Below, piece by piece: positions 6,608 to 14,683 of a stretch of 14,683 nt of DNA. The DNA comes from an uncultured Eubacterium sp. (GTDB lineage: Bacteria; Bacillota; Clostridia; Lachnospirales; Lachnospiraceae). The notes beneath the pieces were generated by a model. It made no database searches and was not told where the DNA came from. It saw only the letters and a list, made by a program, of their open reading frames with translations. The position numbers and the translations under genes are program-made. Location: the NCBI GenBank assembly GCA_905236735.1, contig CAJOOU010000117.1, forward strand, positions 1 to 14,683, read 5' to 3'. Numbering within the stretch: the first letter of the stretch is position 1; each line of letters starts with the position of its first letter.

Positions 6608-8734
6608 TTAGAAAAGTGAATTTACTTCAAGTATCAGTGCTACCTCGCCATCACCAAGGATGGTAGCGCCGCTGATAAGCTTGATGTTCTTAATGTAATC
6701 GCCGAGTGACTTAATAACGATTTCCTGCTGTCCAATAAGGTTATCCACTACAAGACCTGCGAGCTGGTCGCCCTTCTTGATGATAACAACAGTAAGGTTC
6801 TCGTCCGGCACCTCCTTCGGAGGCAAATCAAGAAGATTGTCAAGTCTGATAATCGGTATAACCGTACCTCTGATATTGATAACCTCTTTATTCTCAACGA
6901 ACTTGATATCACTAATCGGAATATCTTCAATTGTCTGTATGCTTCCAAGTGAAATCGCATATTTTTCATCGCGGATTTCAACCATAAGGGCCTGAATAAT
7001 GGCAAGAGTAAGAGGAAGTCTTACAATAAACTTCGTACCTTCTCCAAGTGTTGTCCTTGTCTCAACATCACCGCCCAAAGCTTCGATGTTTGATTTAACA
7101 ACATCAAGTCCGACTCCTCGTCCGGAGATATCCGAAATCTTCTTTGCCATAGAAAAACTCGGAAGAAAGAGGAGATCTATAATCTCCTTCTGGCTCATCG
7201 ACTCAGCCTGCTCCGGAGTAACTATTCCTCTTTCTATACCCTTCTGAAGTACGGCCTCGGTATCGATTCCGTTACCGTCATCTCCTACCTCGATAATGAC
7301 ATTGTTACCTTCCTGGTAAGCATTGAGGTAGATAGTACCTGTTTCCGGCTTGCCTCTCTTAATACGGGTCTCTCTGTCTTCAAGACCGTGGTCAGCAGAG
7401 TTGCGAAGCAGATGCTGGAGCGGATCGCCGATTTCGTCTACAACGGTACGGTCAAGTTCTGTATCCTCACCCGTCATAACCAGCTGCATAGGCTTATCCA
7501 AAGTCTTTGCAAGGTCTCTTATCATTCTCGGGAACTTACTTACAGAGCTCTCAATAGGAACCATTCGAACCTTCATAACCGACTCATGAAGATTTGTGGT
7601 AATTCTTTCAAGGTATTCAATCTGCTCATGGAACTGCGATGAATCCTCGCTGCTTGTCTGTGTATTATTATTGCTGATTGAAACAAGTGAGTTCTTTGCA
7701 ATAATAAGCTCTGAAACCTGGTTCATAAGAGCATCGAGTTTTTCTATATCTACTCTGACTGTTCTTGATGTAACAGGCTTGTTTGCCTTTTTGTTTGCCG
7801 CAGGAGCCTTTGTACCCCCTGCCGGCTTTGCTGCAGGTTTGGTCTCTTCCTTCTTCTCGGCTACTGCCGGAGCTGTTGTCTCCTTTGCAGCTTCCTCCTG
7901 CTCAGCCTGACCTTGTTCCGGAATCTTTTCAACCTGCTCGTAAACTACCTTTGCAACCTCTGAAACTTCTCCCGCTTCTTTGATGGCAGCTTCCACATCA
8001 TCTGCCGAACATGTAAAGAAGAAACTGAAGTCAGTCTCAAAGTTCTCATCTTCTATATCCTGAGATGACGGATTGTATTTGATAATCTCGCCATACTCTT
8101 CTATCGCCTTAAATACAAGGAAGGCTCTCGCCGCCTTTAACAGACAGCTCTCATCGATATATATGGTAACACCGTATATACTCTTGTTTTCGCCAACTGC
8201 GGTATTGAAGGCATCCTTTTCCTTTTCGTCCCATTCATAGGTAAGGAATTTTTTATCATCGGAATCCGAAGTCTCCTCAGAAGCACTGCCCTGCTCTGCA
8301 GTCTCAGACGATGCTGCCGGCGCAGCACTTTCAGGTGCCGCTGTTCCAGTACCTGCCGCAAGTACTTCGTTAAGTCTCTGGATAATTGCCTCATTATCCT
8401 CAGTACCTTCATCCGAAGTAGCCTTAATGTTTTCCTGATAAGCTTCGAGAGCATCAAGGCACTGGAATACTACATCAATAAGGTCTGAGTTAACAGCCAT
8501 ATTTCCGCTTCTGACTTCCTGGAAAACATTTTCCATATCATGCGTCAGATGCTGCATCCTCTTAAAGCCCATGGTACCTGCCATACCTTTAAGTGAGTGT
8601 GCCGCTCTGAAAATCTCATTTACAACATCGCTGTTTTCCGGCTCATTTTCCAGAATCAGAATGTTGTCGTTAAGTTCCTGAATGTGTTCCTGTGTTTCAT
8701 CAATAAAAATCTCCAGATATTGACTTACATCCAT
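6608..8734 (-). CDS. cheA: Chemotaxis histidine kinase CheA
   Basis: CheA is the receptor-controlled kinase that phosphorylates CheY and CheB. The 708 aa protein has the full domain order. P1/HPt (about 5-105) carries the phosphorylated His46 in AAHSLKGMAGTMGF. P2 (about 160-270) is the likely response-regulator binding domain, flanked by Ala/Glu/Ser-rich and Ala/Lys/Pro-rich linkers (about 125-160 and 271-323). P3 dimerisation domain covers about 324-390 (VDIEKLDALMNQVSELIIAK). P4 ATPase spans about 395-575 with the N box HLLRNSADHG (441-450), G1 DDGNGID (485-491) and G2 GRGVGLDVV (538-546). P5 CheW-like spans about 578-705. All key residues are present. ATG 8734 has GGAGG (8745-8741) 6 nt upstream. 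The stop overlaps the ribosome binding site of cheW. It lies between cheB and cheW, the usual Firmicutes order. Confidence 0.97.
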   Translation of the reverse strand: MDVSQYLEIFIDETQEHIQELNDNILILENEPENSDVVNEIFRAAHSLKGMAGTMGFKRMQHLTHDMENVFQEVRSGNMAVNSDLIDVVFQCLDALEAYQENIKATSDEGTEDNEAIIQRLNEVLAAGTGTAAPESAAPAASSETAEQGSASEETSDSDDKKFLTYEWDEKEKDAFNTAVGENKSIYGVTIYIDESCLLKAARAFLVFKAIEEYGEIIKYNPSSQDIEDENFETDFSFFFTCSADDVEAAIKEAGEVSEVAKVVYEQVEKIPEQGQAEQEEAAKETTAPAVAEKKEETKPAAKPAGGTKAPAANKKANKPVTSRTVRVDIEKLDALMNQVSELIIAKNSLVSISNNNTQTSSEDSSQFHEQIEYLERITTNLHESVMKVRMVPIESSVSKFPRMIRDLAKTLDKPMQLVMTGEDTELDRTVVDEIGDPLQHLLRNSADHGLEDRETRIKRGKPETGTIYLNAYQEGNNVIIEVGDDGNGIDTEAVLQKGIERGIVTPEQAESMSQKEIIDLLFLPSFSMAKKISDISGRGVGLDVVKSNIEALGGDVETRTTLGEGTKFIVRLPLTLAIIQALMVEIRDEKYAISLGSIQTIEDIPISDIKFVENKEVINIRGTVIPIIRLDNLLDLPPKEVPDENLTVVIIKKGDQLAGLVVDNLIGQQEIVIKSLGDYIKNIKLISGATILGDGEVALILEVNSLF

Positions 8735-8761
8735 GCTAAACCTCCATTCCGCGCAAGTATT

Positions 8762-9841
8762 CTACTTCACGCCAACGTTTTTGATAATGGTCTTCGCAAC
8801 ATCTTCAAGTGGTACGACTTCGTCACTGGCCCCCGAATCCGCTATTGCCTTTGGCATACCGTATACAACGCAGGTCTCGGCATTTTGGGAAATGGTAAAC
8901 ACATTGCTGTGTTTTTTCTTAAGACCGGTAATACCCTTTGTACCATCCGAGCCCATACCTGTAAGTACTACACAGCAAATGGAATCAAATTTGCACTCTT
9001 CAAGTGACTGGTACATAATGTCCGCACAAGGTCTGAGTCCGCTGATTGGCGGCTCATCCGAAAGCTTTATGGTATGTCCTGCCGCTCCCGGCACAACTCT
9101 GATGTGTTTTCCGCCCGGTGCCACATACACGCATCCTTTCTTAAGAACATCTCCGTCCTGTGCCTCCTTGACTTCAACCTCACTCAGTTCGTTCAGGCGG
9201 TTCGCCATAGATGCCGTAAATCCTGCCGGCATATGTTGCACAAGCACAAGTGGCGCATCCATATTCTTTGGCAGATACGGGATAACACTTTGAAGCGCCT
9301 TCGGTCCTCCTGTAGAACTTGCCAGGGCAATAAGCTTTGTTCCTTTTGCCGCAGGTATATTCCCTCCGCCTTTACTACCTGACGGCTGATGCTTTTCGGT
9401 TTTTTCAACCTTAGGCGTAACAAAAGCTCTCTTATAGTTGGCAGAATGAAGCACCGCATTGAGCATGGTAAGCAGGTTGTCCGAAAAATCCCTGCCTTTG
9501 GCGTCCATTACATTTTCCGGTTTTGTAACAAAGTCGGTAGCTCCCAGCTCCATCGCGCGAATGGTAACATCCGCCTCGGCTGTAGTCAGGGTGCTGACCA
9601 TGATGATAGTTGTCTGAATCTTCTCCTTTTGTAACTCTTCCAGCAACTTAATACCATCCATCACAGGCATGTTTACATCAAGGAGAACAGCATCGAATGT
9701 TTTTTCTTTAAGCTTATCGAGCGCTTCCTGTCCGTTTCTGCAAGTCTCTGTGACTTCAAAGTTACTGTCTGCATTTATTATATCACAGAGTATTCTCCTC
9801 ATGAGTGCAGAGTCATCAACTACCAAAATATTTTTTTTCAT
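8762..9841 (-). CDS. cheB: Chemoreceptor methylesterase/response regulator CheB
   Basis: CheB removes methyl groups from receptor glutamates (and can deamidate glutamines) after phosphorylation by CheA. The 359 aa protein has an N-terminal receiver domain (about 3-120) with Asp9/Asp10, phosphoacceptor Asp55 in LLDVNMPVMDG, Ser83/Thr84 and Lys107. A linker (about 137-167) is rich in Lys/Gly/Ser. The C-terminal methylesterase domain contains the catalytic triad Ser176 (ASSTGG), His203 (VQHMP) and Asp299 (LTGMGSDG). All key residues are present and the length is typical. ATG 9841 has AAAGGA about 8 nt upstream, running across the stop codon of the PilZ gene, and only 5 nt separate the two genes. 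The methyltransferase CheR is not in the window. Confidence 0.96.
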   Translation of the reverse strand: MKKNILVVDDSALMRRILCDIINADSNFEVTETCRNGQEALDKLKEKTFDAVLLDVNMPVMDGIKLLEELQKEKIQTTIIMVSTLTTAEADVTIRAMELGATDFVTKPENVMDAKGRDFSDNLLTMLNAVLHSANYKRAFVTPKVEKTEKHQPSGSKGGGNIPAAKGTKLIALASSTGGPKALQSVIPYLPKNMDAPLVLVQHMPAGFTASMANRLNELSEVEVKEAQDGDVLKKGCVYVAPGGKHIRVVPGAAGHTIKLSDEPPISGLRPCADIMYQSLEECKFDSICCVVLTGMGSDGTKGITGLKKKHSNVFTISQNAETCVVYGMPKAIADSGASDEVVPLEDVAKTIIKNVGVK

Positions 9842-9846
9842 AACTT

Positions 9847-10599
9847 CTATCCTTTCATCGAATTTCTCGTTCTTCTTTCTTCTTCAAATATGTATTTAAC
9901 TATCAATTCCCTGTCCTGTTTAGAAATTTCCTGGAATTGTACACGATTTTCATATAATTGTGTATTTTCATTATAATCCGAGTGCAATAATCTGCCAAGT
10001 AAAACCGGTTGTGAAAATACATATTCGTTTTCTATGACAAAGGTAAGCATCAAAAGACTCCCCTCTTCATATTGCCTGTCTGATGAAAACCTTATTCCTC
10101 CACCGCTTATATCGAGAATTGTTCCTGACTCAATTGTATCATATTTTACCTGCCCGAGGTAGTAGTCCATGTTTTTTCTGGTAATTTCTTCGAGTCTGGT
10201 ATTTTCATTCAGTATCCTGAAATCCAAATCAATGGTACAGTTCCATCTGAAATAATCCCTTCTCTGATACTTTACCACCGGAGTAGTTAGTTCAAGCTGC
10301 ATCAGAAAGGCATTTGCCGTCTTAAACCTTTCTTTTACCCTCACATTGCAGCTGTACAGCCCGTTTCTGCCGTACCCTACCAGAAACACCTCAATTCCAA
10401 TCGGGATAAGTATCAGCTTCCCCTGTTCCTGAGGTATGGTTGCAAGCAGCTCATCATCATTTGGTATATCATATATCACGCTTAAGTATATTTTTTCGTC
10501 TCCGGAATATATACCCTGCTCAATCTTTGCGGCATTTTCGCGATTTTTCATTACAAGTTCGAGCTTGTCGCCCATCTGCAAAAAACTTGATATCATCAT
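9847..10599 (-). CDS. PilZ-domain flagellar brake protein, YcgR/YpfA type
   Basis: YcgR-type proteins bind cyclic di-GMP and slow or stop the flagellar motor. The 250 aa protein has an N-terminal YcgR-like beta domain (about 8-108) and a C-terminal PilZ domain (about 110-245). Both c-di-GMP contact motifs are visible: RxxxR as Arg114-Arg118 in YQRRDYFRW, and (D/N)xSxxG as Asp163-Ser165-Gly168 in LDISGGGIRF. The size fits YcgR and B. subtilis YpfA/DgrA. The gene lies 10 nt after flhG and 5 nt before cheB, so c-di-GMP control of the motor is built into the operon; in B. subtilis the homologous gene is elsewhere. The start may be ATG 10599 or the next codon, ATG 10596: GAGG (10607-10604) lies 4 and 7 nt away, which slightly favours 10596. 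Confidence 0.9.
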   Translation of the reverse strand: MMISSFLQMGDKLELVMKNRENAAKIEQGIYSGDEKIYLSVIYDIPNDDELLATIPQEQGKLILIPIGIEVFLVGYGRNGLYSCNVRVKERFKTANAFLMQLELTTPVVKYQRRDYFRWNCTIDLDFRILNENTRLEEITRKNMDYYLGQVKYDTIESGTILDISGGGIRFSSDRQYEEGSLLMLTFVIENEYVFSQPVLLGRLLHSDYNENTQLYENRVQFQEISKQDRELIVKYIFEEERRTRNSMKG

Positions 10600-10609
10600 T
10601 CATCCTCAT

Positions 10610-11482
10610 CTATCTTCTGAGAAGCAGTCCCGAAATAAACTGTGAAAATCCTTTTATCCCCACCGAATCCTGCGGAAGATTTACTATGCCTCTCGCTATT
10701 CTTTCAAGTGCCATCGATGCCTTTGACTCCGGATATAGTATTGATACAGGTTTCTGCTTTCTTACTGCCTTTTCAAGATAAGAATCCTGAGGAACAATTC
10801 CCATAAACTCCAGACTCTTTCCGAGGAACTGATTTGAAACGGAATTAAGCTTGTCGTATATCGCCCGCCCTTCTTCCATATGCTTTACCTTATTGGTTAT
10901 TACATTTATTACAGCTCCATCTTTGTCAAATCCGGTATCCTGCATCAGTGCCTTAAGTACCGAATAAGCATCGGTAAGAGAACTCGGCTCCGAAGTCGTA
11001 ACCATGATTATTTCACTTGCACTTTTCACAAAATCAAGAACGGTATCCGATACTCCGGCTCCGGTGTCTATTATTATTATATCCGCAAGATTGTCAAGCT
11101 CACCTAAGGCGCTCAAAAGATAGGCTCTCTGTCCGTCGTTTAAGTTATTCAGCCCCACTATTCCCGAGCCTCCCGAAACAAAACCGGTCCCCATAGGGCC
11201 TTCCGTCACAATCTCGGATATTCTTTTTCCTTTATATATAACATCATTTAAGGTATACTTTGGAATCTTTCCAAGCATTACCTCAACATTGGCAAGACCA
11301 AAATCCGCATCAAAGATAATCACCCTTTTACCGAGTCTGGCAAGCTGCACCGCCAGATTAACGGAGATACTGGATTTGCCCACACCGCCTTTACCGCTTG
11401 TTACGGTTATTACCCTGGAGGTAGGACGGCTCTTTTGCTGTCTTTGCCAAAGCATCCTCTTAAGTCCTTCAGCCTGGTCCAT
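10610..11482 (-). CDS. flhG: Flagellar number regulator FlhG (YlxH), MinD-type ATPase
   Basis: FlhG is a MinD/ParA-like ATPase that limits and places flagella and stimulates the GTPase of FlhF. The 290 aa protein begins with DQAEGLKRM (2-10), matching the DQAxxLR activation helix of FlhG whose Gln acts on FlhF; here Lys replaces the usual Arg. The deviant Walker A is GKGGVGKS (30-37), the DADFGLAN segment (58-65) is switch I, and IIIIDTGAG (near 135) is the Walker B region. The C-terminus (GFSQFISGLLLRR) looks like the amphipathic membrane-targeting helix of the MinD family. ATG 11482 has GGAGG 8 nt upstream, inside the last codons of flhF, leaving only 1 nt between the genes, so translation is probably coupled. 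It is distinguished from MinD by the DQA helix and by the neighbours. Confidence 0.95.
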   Translation of the reverse strand: MDQAEGLKRMLWQRQQKSRPTSRVITVTSGKGGVGKSSISVNLAVQLARLGKRVIIFDADFGLANVEVMLGKIPKYTLNDVIYKGKRISEIVTEGPMGTGFVSGGSGIVGLNNLNDGQRAYLLSALGELDNLADIIIIDTGAGVSDTVLDFVKSASEIIMVTTSEPSSLTDAYSVLKALMQDTGFDKDGAVINVITNKVKHMEEGRAIYDKLNSVSNQFLGKSLEFMGIVPQDSYLEKAVRKQKPVSILYPESKASMALERIARGIVNLPQDSVGIKGFSQFISGLLLRR

Positions 11483-11483
11483 A

Positions 11484-12701
11484 CTATTTACCTCCGAGCA
11501 GTTGCTTTACAATCTTTTGAGCATTGAAAACCTCAATATCCTGTGGAACATTCTGTCCCGTTGTAAGATATGACATATCCGCTCCGGTATGCAGCCTGAT
11601 GTTTAAAAGATTGCCGTAGCAGTCAGTCTCATCAAGCTTTGTAAATATAATCTTATAGTCGGTAAACTGAGCATATGTCTCAACTATCTTTAACAAATCC
11701 TTATACTTTGTGGTAGCACTTAGCACAAGGAAAATCTCTGTTTCGGCCTTGCCCGAAATACCATCAAGCAAGTCCCGAAGCCCGTCTCTCTGCTCTTTGT
11801 TTTTATGAGAAAATCCCGCCGTGTCAACCAGAATAAGATCATAGTCACTATAATTATCCACGGCTATTTTAAGTTCGTCAGGACCATAGACAATATACAG
11901 AGGTATATCAAGATAACCTGCATAGGTACGCAGCTGATCCGTTGCCGCAATCCTATAGGTATCCGAGGTGACAAGGGCCACCTTCTTGTCCATCTCAACC
12001 TTGAATCTGCTTGCAATTTTGGCTATTGTTGTGGTTTTGCCGACTCCCGTAGGTCCGATAAAAAATACCACCTTGGGCTTTCTTTTGCTTAAGGTTATAG
12101 GCTGAGGCTGTCCGAATTTAAGTACCAGTTTCTGATATACATTAGGCAGTACCACATCAAGTTCGGATGCTGAAGTCACTGTCTGTCTGACCTCTCCTAT
12201 AAACCTGTCGGCATATCTTTCGTCAACCTCGTTGTTTAAAAGAGCGTCCCTGATAAGTTTAATTATGGGACTGTCAGCATTTGCTTCGCCCGTGCGTCCG
12301 TCTTTTCCTGTATCAAGTTTTTCCTCAAGCATATTTTGAAGGTCCTCAATTCTTTTTTTGAGCTGAGTGCTGTTTACTTCATTTTCCGTCCCGGTATCCG
12401 GTGTTTTTATCTGAGTCTTTCTTTCGTCATCTTTTGGAATTTCTTCGCTTTCACCGGTAGCTTTATAAGCCGCATCCTTATATGCTTCCTGAGCCTTTAC
12501 CCCCGAAGCCTTTGGGCGCGGCACGGCCGGAGCATCCTCCACCGCAGCCGTAATCTCATATAAAGGCTTTTTTAAAAATTTTAATATTCCCTTTGGCTTA
12601 ACCGTCTTTTCATTCATGATTACGGCATTTGCCCCGAGCTGTTCTTTCGCTTTGCCAAGTGCTTCTTCTTTTGTTTTTCCAGTAAATTTTCCAATATTCA
12701 T
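11484..12701 (-). CDS. flhF: Flagellar biosynthesis GTPase FlhF (SRP type)
   Basis: FlhF is the third SRP-family GTPase; with FlhG it sets where flagella are built. The 405 aa protein has an N-terminal B domain (about 1-50, MNIGKFTGKTKEEALGKAKE), a long charged low-complexity linker (about 55-145), and the NG domain (about 146-405). GTPase motifs are complete: P-loop GPTGVGKTT (216-224), SDTYRIAATDQL (246-257), DTAGF (293-297) and TKLDE (354-358). The linker is hydrophilic and poorly conserved in the family. The ATG (12701-12699) overlaps the stop codon of flhA by one base (TAATG), and the ribosome binding site is weak (GGAATGG), so initiation probably depends on ribosomes finishing flhA. flhG follows after 1 nt. 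Confidence 0.96.
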   Translation of the reverse strand: MNIGKFTGKTKEEALGKAKEQLGANAVIMNEKTVKPKGILKFLKKPLYEITAAVEDAPAVPRPKASGVKAQEAYKDAAYKATGESEEIPKDDERKTQIKTPDTGTENEVNSTQLKKRIEDLQNMLEEKLDTGKDGRTGEANADSPIIKLIRDALLNNEVDERYADRFIGEVRQTVTSASELDVVLPNVYQKLVLKFGQPQPITLSKRKPKVVFFIGPTGVGKTTTIAKIASRFKVEMDKKVALVTSDTYRIAATDQLRTYAGYLDIPLYIVYGPDELKIAVDNYSDYDLILVDTAGFSHKNKEQRDGLRDLLDGISGKAETEIFLVLSATTKYKDLLKIVETYAQFTDYKIIFTKLDETDCYGNLLNIRLHTGADMSYLTTGQNVPQDIEVFNAQKIVKQLLGGK

Positions 12702-14683
12702 TATGCAGTTACCATTCCGACTGATTGCAATTCAACATTAGATTCTATCTCATTATACGAAACCACAATCAGGTCCCTGAAATAGTCTTCCGTCATTTTC
12801 TTAAAGTACATACGCACAATAGGCGATGTAACAATTATAGCATTTTTACCCATTTTTTCCAACTTATCCGTCTCAGTTTCGGTAGCTTCTATAATAGACT
12901 TTGTCCTCTCCGGATCAAGGGTAAGATATGCCCCCTGCTCGGTCTGTTTAATAGCTCCCATTATCTCCTGCTCAATCTTTGGATCAAGGGTTACAACACT
13001 TGTTGTTTCGTTGGCCGGGAAGTACTTGCTCGATATAGCCCTCTTTAAGCCCTGTCTGACATATTCAGTGAGCACATCCGTATCCCTGGTAGAGCCGGCA
13101 TGATCGGCCAGAATTTCAAATATCGAAAGCAAATCCCTTATCGATATACCCTCTGCAAGGAGATTCTGAAGTACCTTTTGCACATCGCCAATGTTAAGAA
13201 GCTTTGGCACAAGTTCATCCACAACCGTAGCATTTGATTCCTTTAAATTATCTATCAGATTCTGTACATCCTGCCTTGTAAGAAGCTCTGCAATGTGACT
13301 TCTCACTATTTCCGTAAGATGTGTAGCAATAATTGACGGCGGATCTACTACGGTGTATCCCAGGCTCTCCGCCCTTTCTCTCTGACCTTCCGTAATCCAG
13401 ATGGCCGGCAGATGGAAGCTCGGTTCAAAGGTCTCGATTCCGGTGATCTGCTCCTCGACAAAGCCCGGATTCATCGCCATATAATGATCAAAGAGGATCT
13501 CGCCCTCACTGACCTGGATTCCCTTGATCTTTATGATATACTGATTCGGATTCAGCTGTATATTATCCCGAAGACGGATGATCGGTACAACGGTACCAAG
13601 CTCCAGAGCGATCTGTCTTCTTATCATAACGACACGGTCTAAGAGGTCGCCGCCCTGATTGACATCCGCAAGAGGAATGATCCCGTAGCCAAACTCTAAC
13701 TCGATCGGGTCAACCTGCAGTAAGGAGGTAACATTCTCCGGTTTTCGGACCTCCTCGGCCGCCGCCTCGGTCTCGTCCACCTTCTCTTCGACCTGGATTT
13801 CCTCCTTAAGTCCAGATACATATCTGCCGGCAATAATAAAGATAATACCGATGGACAAAAAGATGATCACATTTAAGGGCGTTGCGATCCCTAAGAAGCA
13901 GATCACGGCGCCGGTAAAATACAGCACCTTCGGAAGACTGAACAGCTGGCTTACGATAGCGTGCCCCAGTTCCATCTTCATACTGCCCTTCGTAATCAGA
14001 ATACCTGTCGAGAGCGAGATCAGAAGCGAAGGGATCTGGCTGATCAGGCCGTCACCGATGGTAAGAATCGTATACCGCTGGGCCGCGGCGCCGATATCCA
14101 TTCCACGGTTCAAAACGCCCGTGGCAATGCCTCCGATAACGTTGATTGCGGTAATAACAAGACCCGCCGTCGAGTCTCCCTTTACGTACTTCGTAGCACC
14201 GTCCATAGCGCCGAAGAAGCTGGACTCGTCCTGAATCTTGTCTCTTCTCCGCTTGGCTTCCTCGTCGTCGATGGCTCCGGTATTTAAGTCCGCATCGATA
14301 GCCATCTGCTTACCGGGCATAGCGTCCAGGGTAAATCTTGCCGTAACCTCGGCAATACGTTCGGTACCTTTATTGATAACCATAAACTGCACGATCAGAA
14401 GGATAATATAAATGATCGCGCCGATGATCAGATCGCCGCCTCCGACGAAGTTTCCGAAGGTATCTACAACGTTTCCGGCATCTCCTGTCGTAAGGATCAG
14501 TCTCGTCGAAGAGACGTTTAAGGAGATACGGAAAATCGTAGAAAACAACAGCATAGTAGGGAAGTTGTTCATATCGAGAACTTCCTTACAGAACATCGAA
14601 TTAAATAAAATTGAGAAGGAAATCGCCATATCGACGGTCAGACATATATCCAGTAACGTCGGACTCATCGGGATGATCAGGAA
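12701..14683 (-). CDS. flhA: Flagellar export gate protein FlhA, N-terminus outside window
   Basis: FlhA is the membrane export gate of the flagellar type III secretion apparatus; its cytoplasmic domain docks chaperone-substrate complexes. 660 codons are visible and the frame is open to the window edge. The visible part begins FLIIP, which corresponds to a few tens of residues into B. subtilis FlhA, so the in-frame ATG at 14668 is not the true start. Numbered from that Met, the membrane part covers about 1-285; the FHIPEP family signature is intact at 104-126 (RIAEVTARFTLDAMPGKQ, then MAIDAD). A charged linker follows (285-312), then the cytoplasmic domain to the C-terminus. The stop overlaps the flhF ATG by one base. 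Codon use changes sharply near residues 425-440 (about 13,330-13,400) without a frameshift. Confidence 0.96.
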   Translation of the reverse strand, partial: FLIIPMSPTLLDICLTVDMAISFSILFNSMFCKEVLDMNNFPTMLLFSTIFRISLNVSSTRLILTTGDAGNVVDTFGNFVGGGDLIIGAIIYIILLIVQFMVINKGTERIAEVTARFTLDAMPGKQMAIDADLNTGAIDDEEAKRRRDKIQDESSFFGAMDGATKYVKGDSTAGLVITAINVIGGIATGVLNRGMDIGAAAQRYTILTIGDGLISQIPSLLISLSTGILITKGSMKMELGHAIVSQLFSLPKVLYFTGAVICFLGIATPLNVIIFLSIGIIFIIAGRYVSGLKEEIQVEEKVDETEAAAEEVRKPENVTSLLQVDPIELEFGYGIIPLADVNQGGDLLDRVVMIRRQIALELGTVVPIIRLRDNIQLNPNQYIIKIKGIQVSEGEILFDHYMAMNPGFVEEQITGIETFEPSFHLPAIWITEGQRERAESLGYTVVDPPSIIATHLTEIVRSHIAELLTRQDVQNLIDNLKESNATVVDELVPKLLNIGDVQKVLQNLLAEGISIRDLLSIFEILADHAGSTRDTDVLTEYVRQGLKRAISSKYFPANETTSVVTLDPKIEQEIMGAIKQTEQGAYLTLDPERTKSIIEATETETDKLEKMGKNAIIVTSPIVRMYFKKMTEDYFRDLIVVSYNEIESNVELQSVGMVTA

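Noticed and set aside
8733..9293. 186-codon open frame on the plus strand opposite cheB
   Set aside because: It is a complementary-strand shadow of the CheB methylesterase domain, Ser/Pro-rich, without family motifs.
14085..14102. GCCGATAT on the plus strand resembling a sigma-28 -10 element
   Set aside because: It lies inside flhA, antisense, with no TAAA at the right distance and no gene on that strand.

Overview
The window is the 3' end of a large flagellar/chemotaxis (fla/che) operon on the minus strand, followed by the start of rpsB (ribosomal protein S2). The gene order flhA-flhF-flhG-[PilZ]-cheB-cheA-cheW-cheC-cheD-[small membrane protein]-sigD-[fapA-109 aa protein]-[SwrB/DUF6115-like]-[MltG-like]-rpsB is the Bacillus subtilis fla/che-to-rpsB order with five genes in brackets inserted (the SwrB-like one occupies the swrB place). 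This order, the AT-rich codon use, the strong GGAGG ribosome binding sites and the CheC/CheD adaptation genes point to a motile member of the Firmicutes. A Clostridia, Lachnospiraceae-type genome (Roseburia/Agathobacter/Butyrivibrio-like) is my best guess, but that is inference without a search.

Layout, in the direction of transcription (right to left). 14683-12701: FlhA export gate, whose 5' end lies outside the window. 12701-10610: FlhF and FlhG, the SRP-type GTPase and MinD-type ATPase that set flagellar number and position. 10599-9847: a YcgR-type PilZ protein, the c-di-GMP input to the motor. 9841-4983: the chemosensory core CheB, CheA, CheW, CheC and CheD. 4968-4642: an unrecognised two-TM protein with an acidic tail. 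4610-3846: sigma-28 (SigD/FliA). 3795-2191: FapA (DUF342). 2150-1821: an unrecognised 109 aa protein. 1802-1035: a membrane-anchored coiled-coil protein with a C-terminal HTH-like segment, in the place of swrB. 1020-451: a membrane-anchored protein with only the LysM-like subdomain of MltG. A hairpin terminator at 352-380 closes the operon, and rpsB starts at 194 with its own candidate promoter.

The genes work together. FlhA exports flagellar subunits. FlhF/FlhG place the basal body. Sigma-28 switches on late flagellar and chemotaxis genes. CheA/CheW form the receptor-coupled kinase. CheB, CheC and CheD carry out methylation-dependent and methylation-independent adaptation. PilZ can slow the motor when c-di-GMP is high. 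Genes are 50 nt apart or less, and several ribosome binding sites overlap the stop codon of the gene before, so they are probably cotranscribed and partly coupled.

I do not see a clearly novel system. The most unusual signal is an abrupt change of codon use inside flhA near 13,330-13,400: the upstream part is GC-richer and favours ATC for Ile, while the downstream part has no ATC in my count. After that, the small uncharacterised proteins inserted in the conserved operon are the best candidates for undescribed motility factors. The only gene-free stretch is 195-450 (256 nt). No tRNA, rRNA, CRISPR array, mobile element or long repeat was seen.
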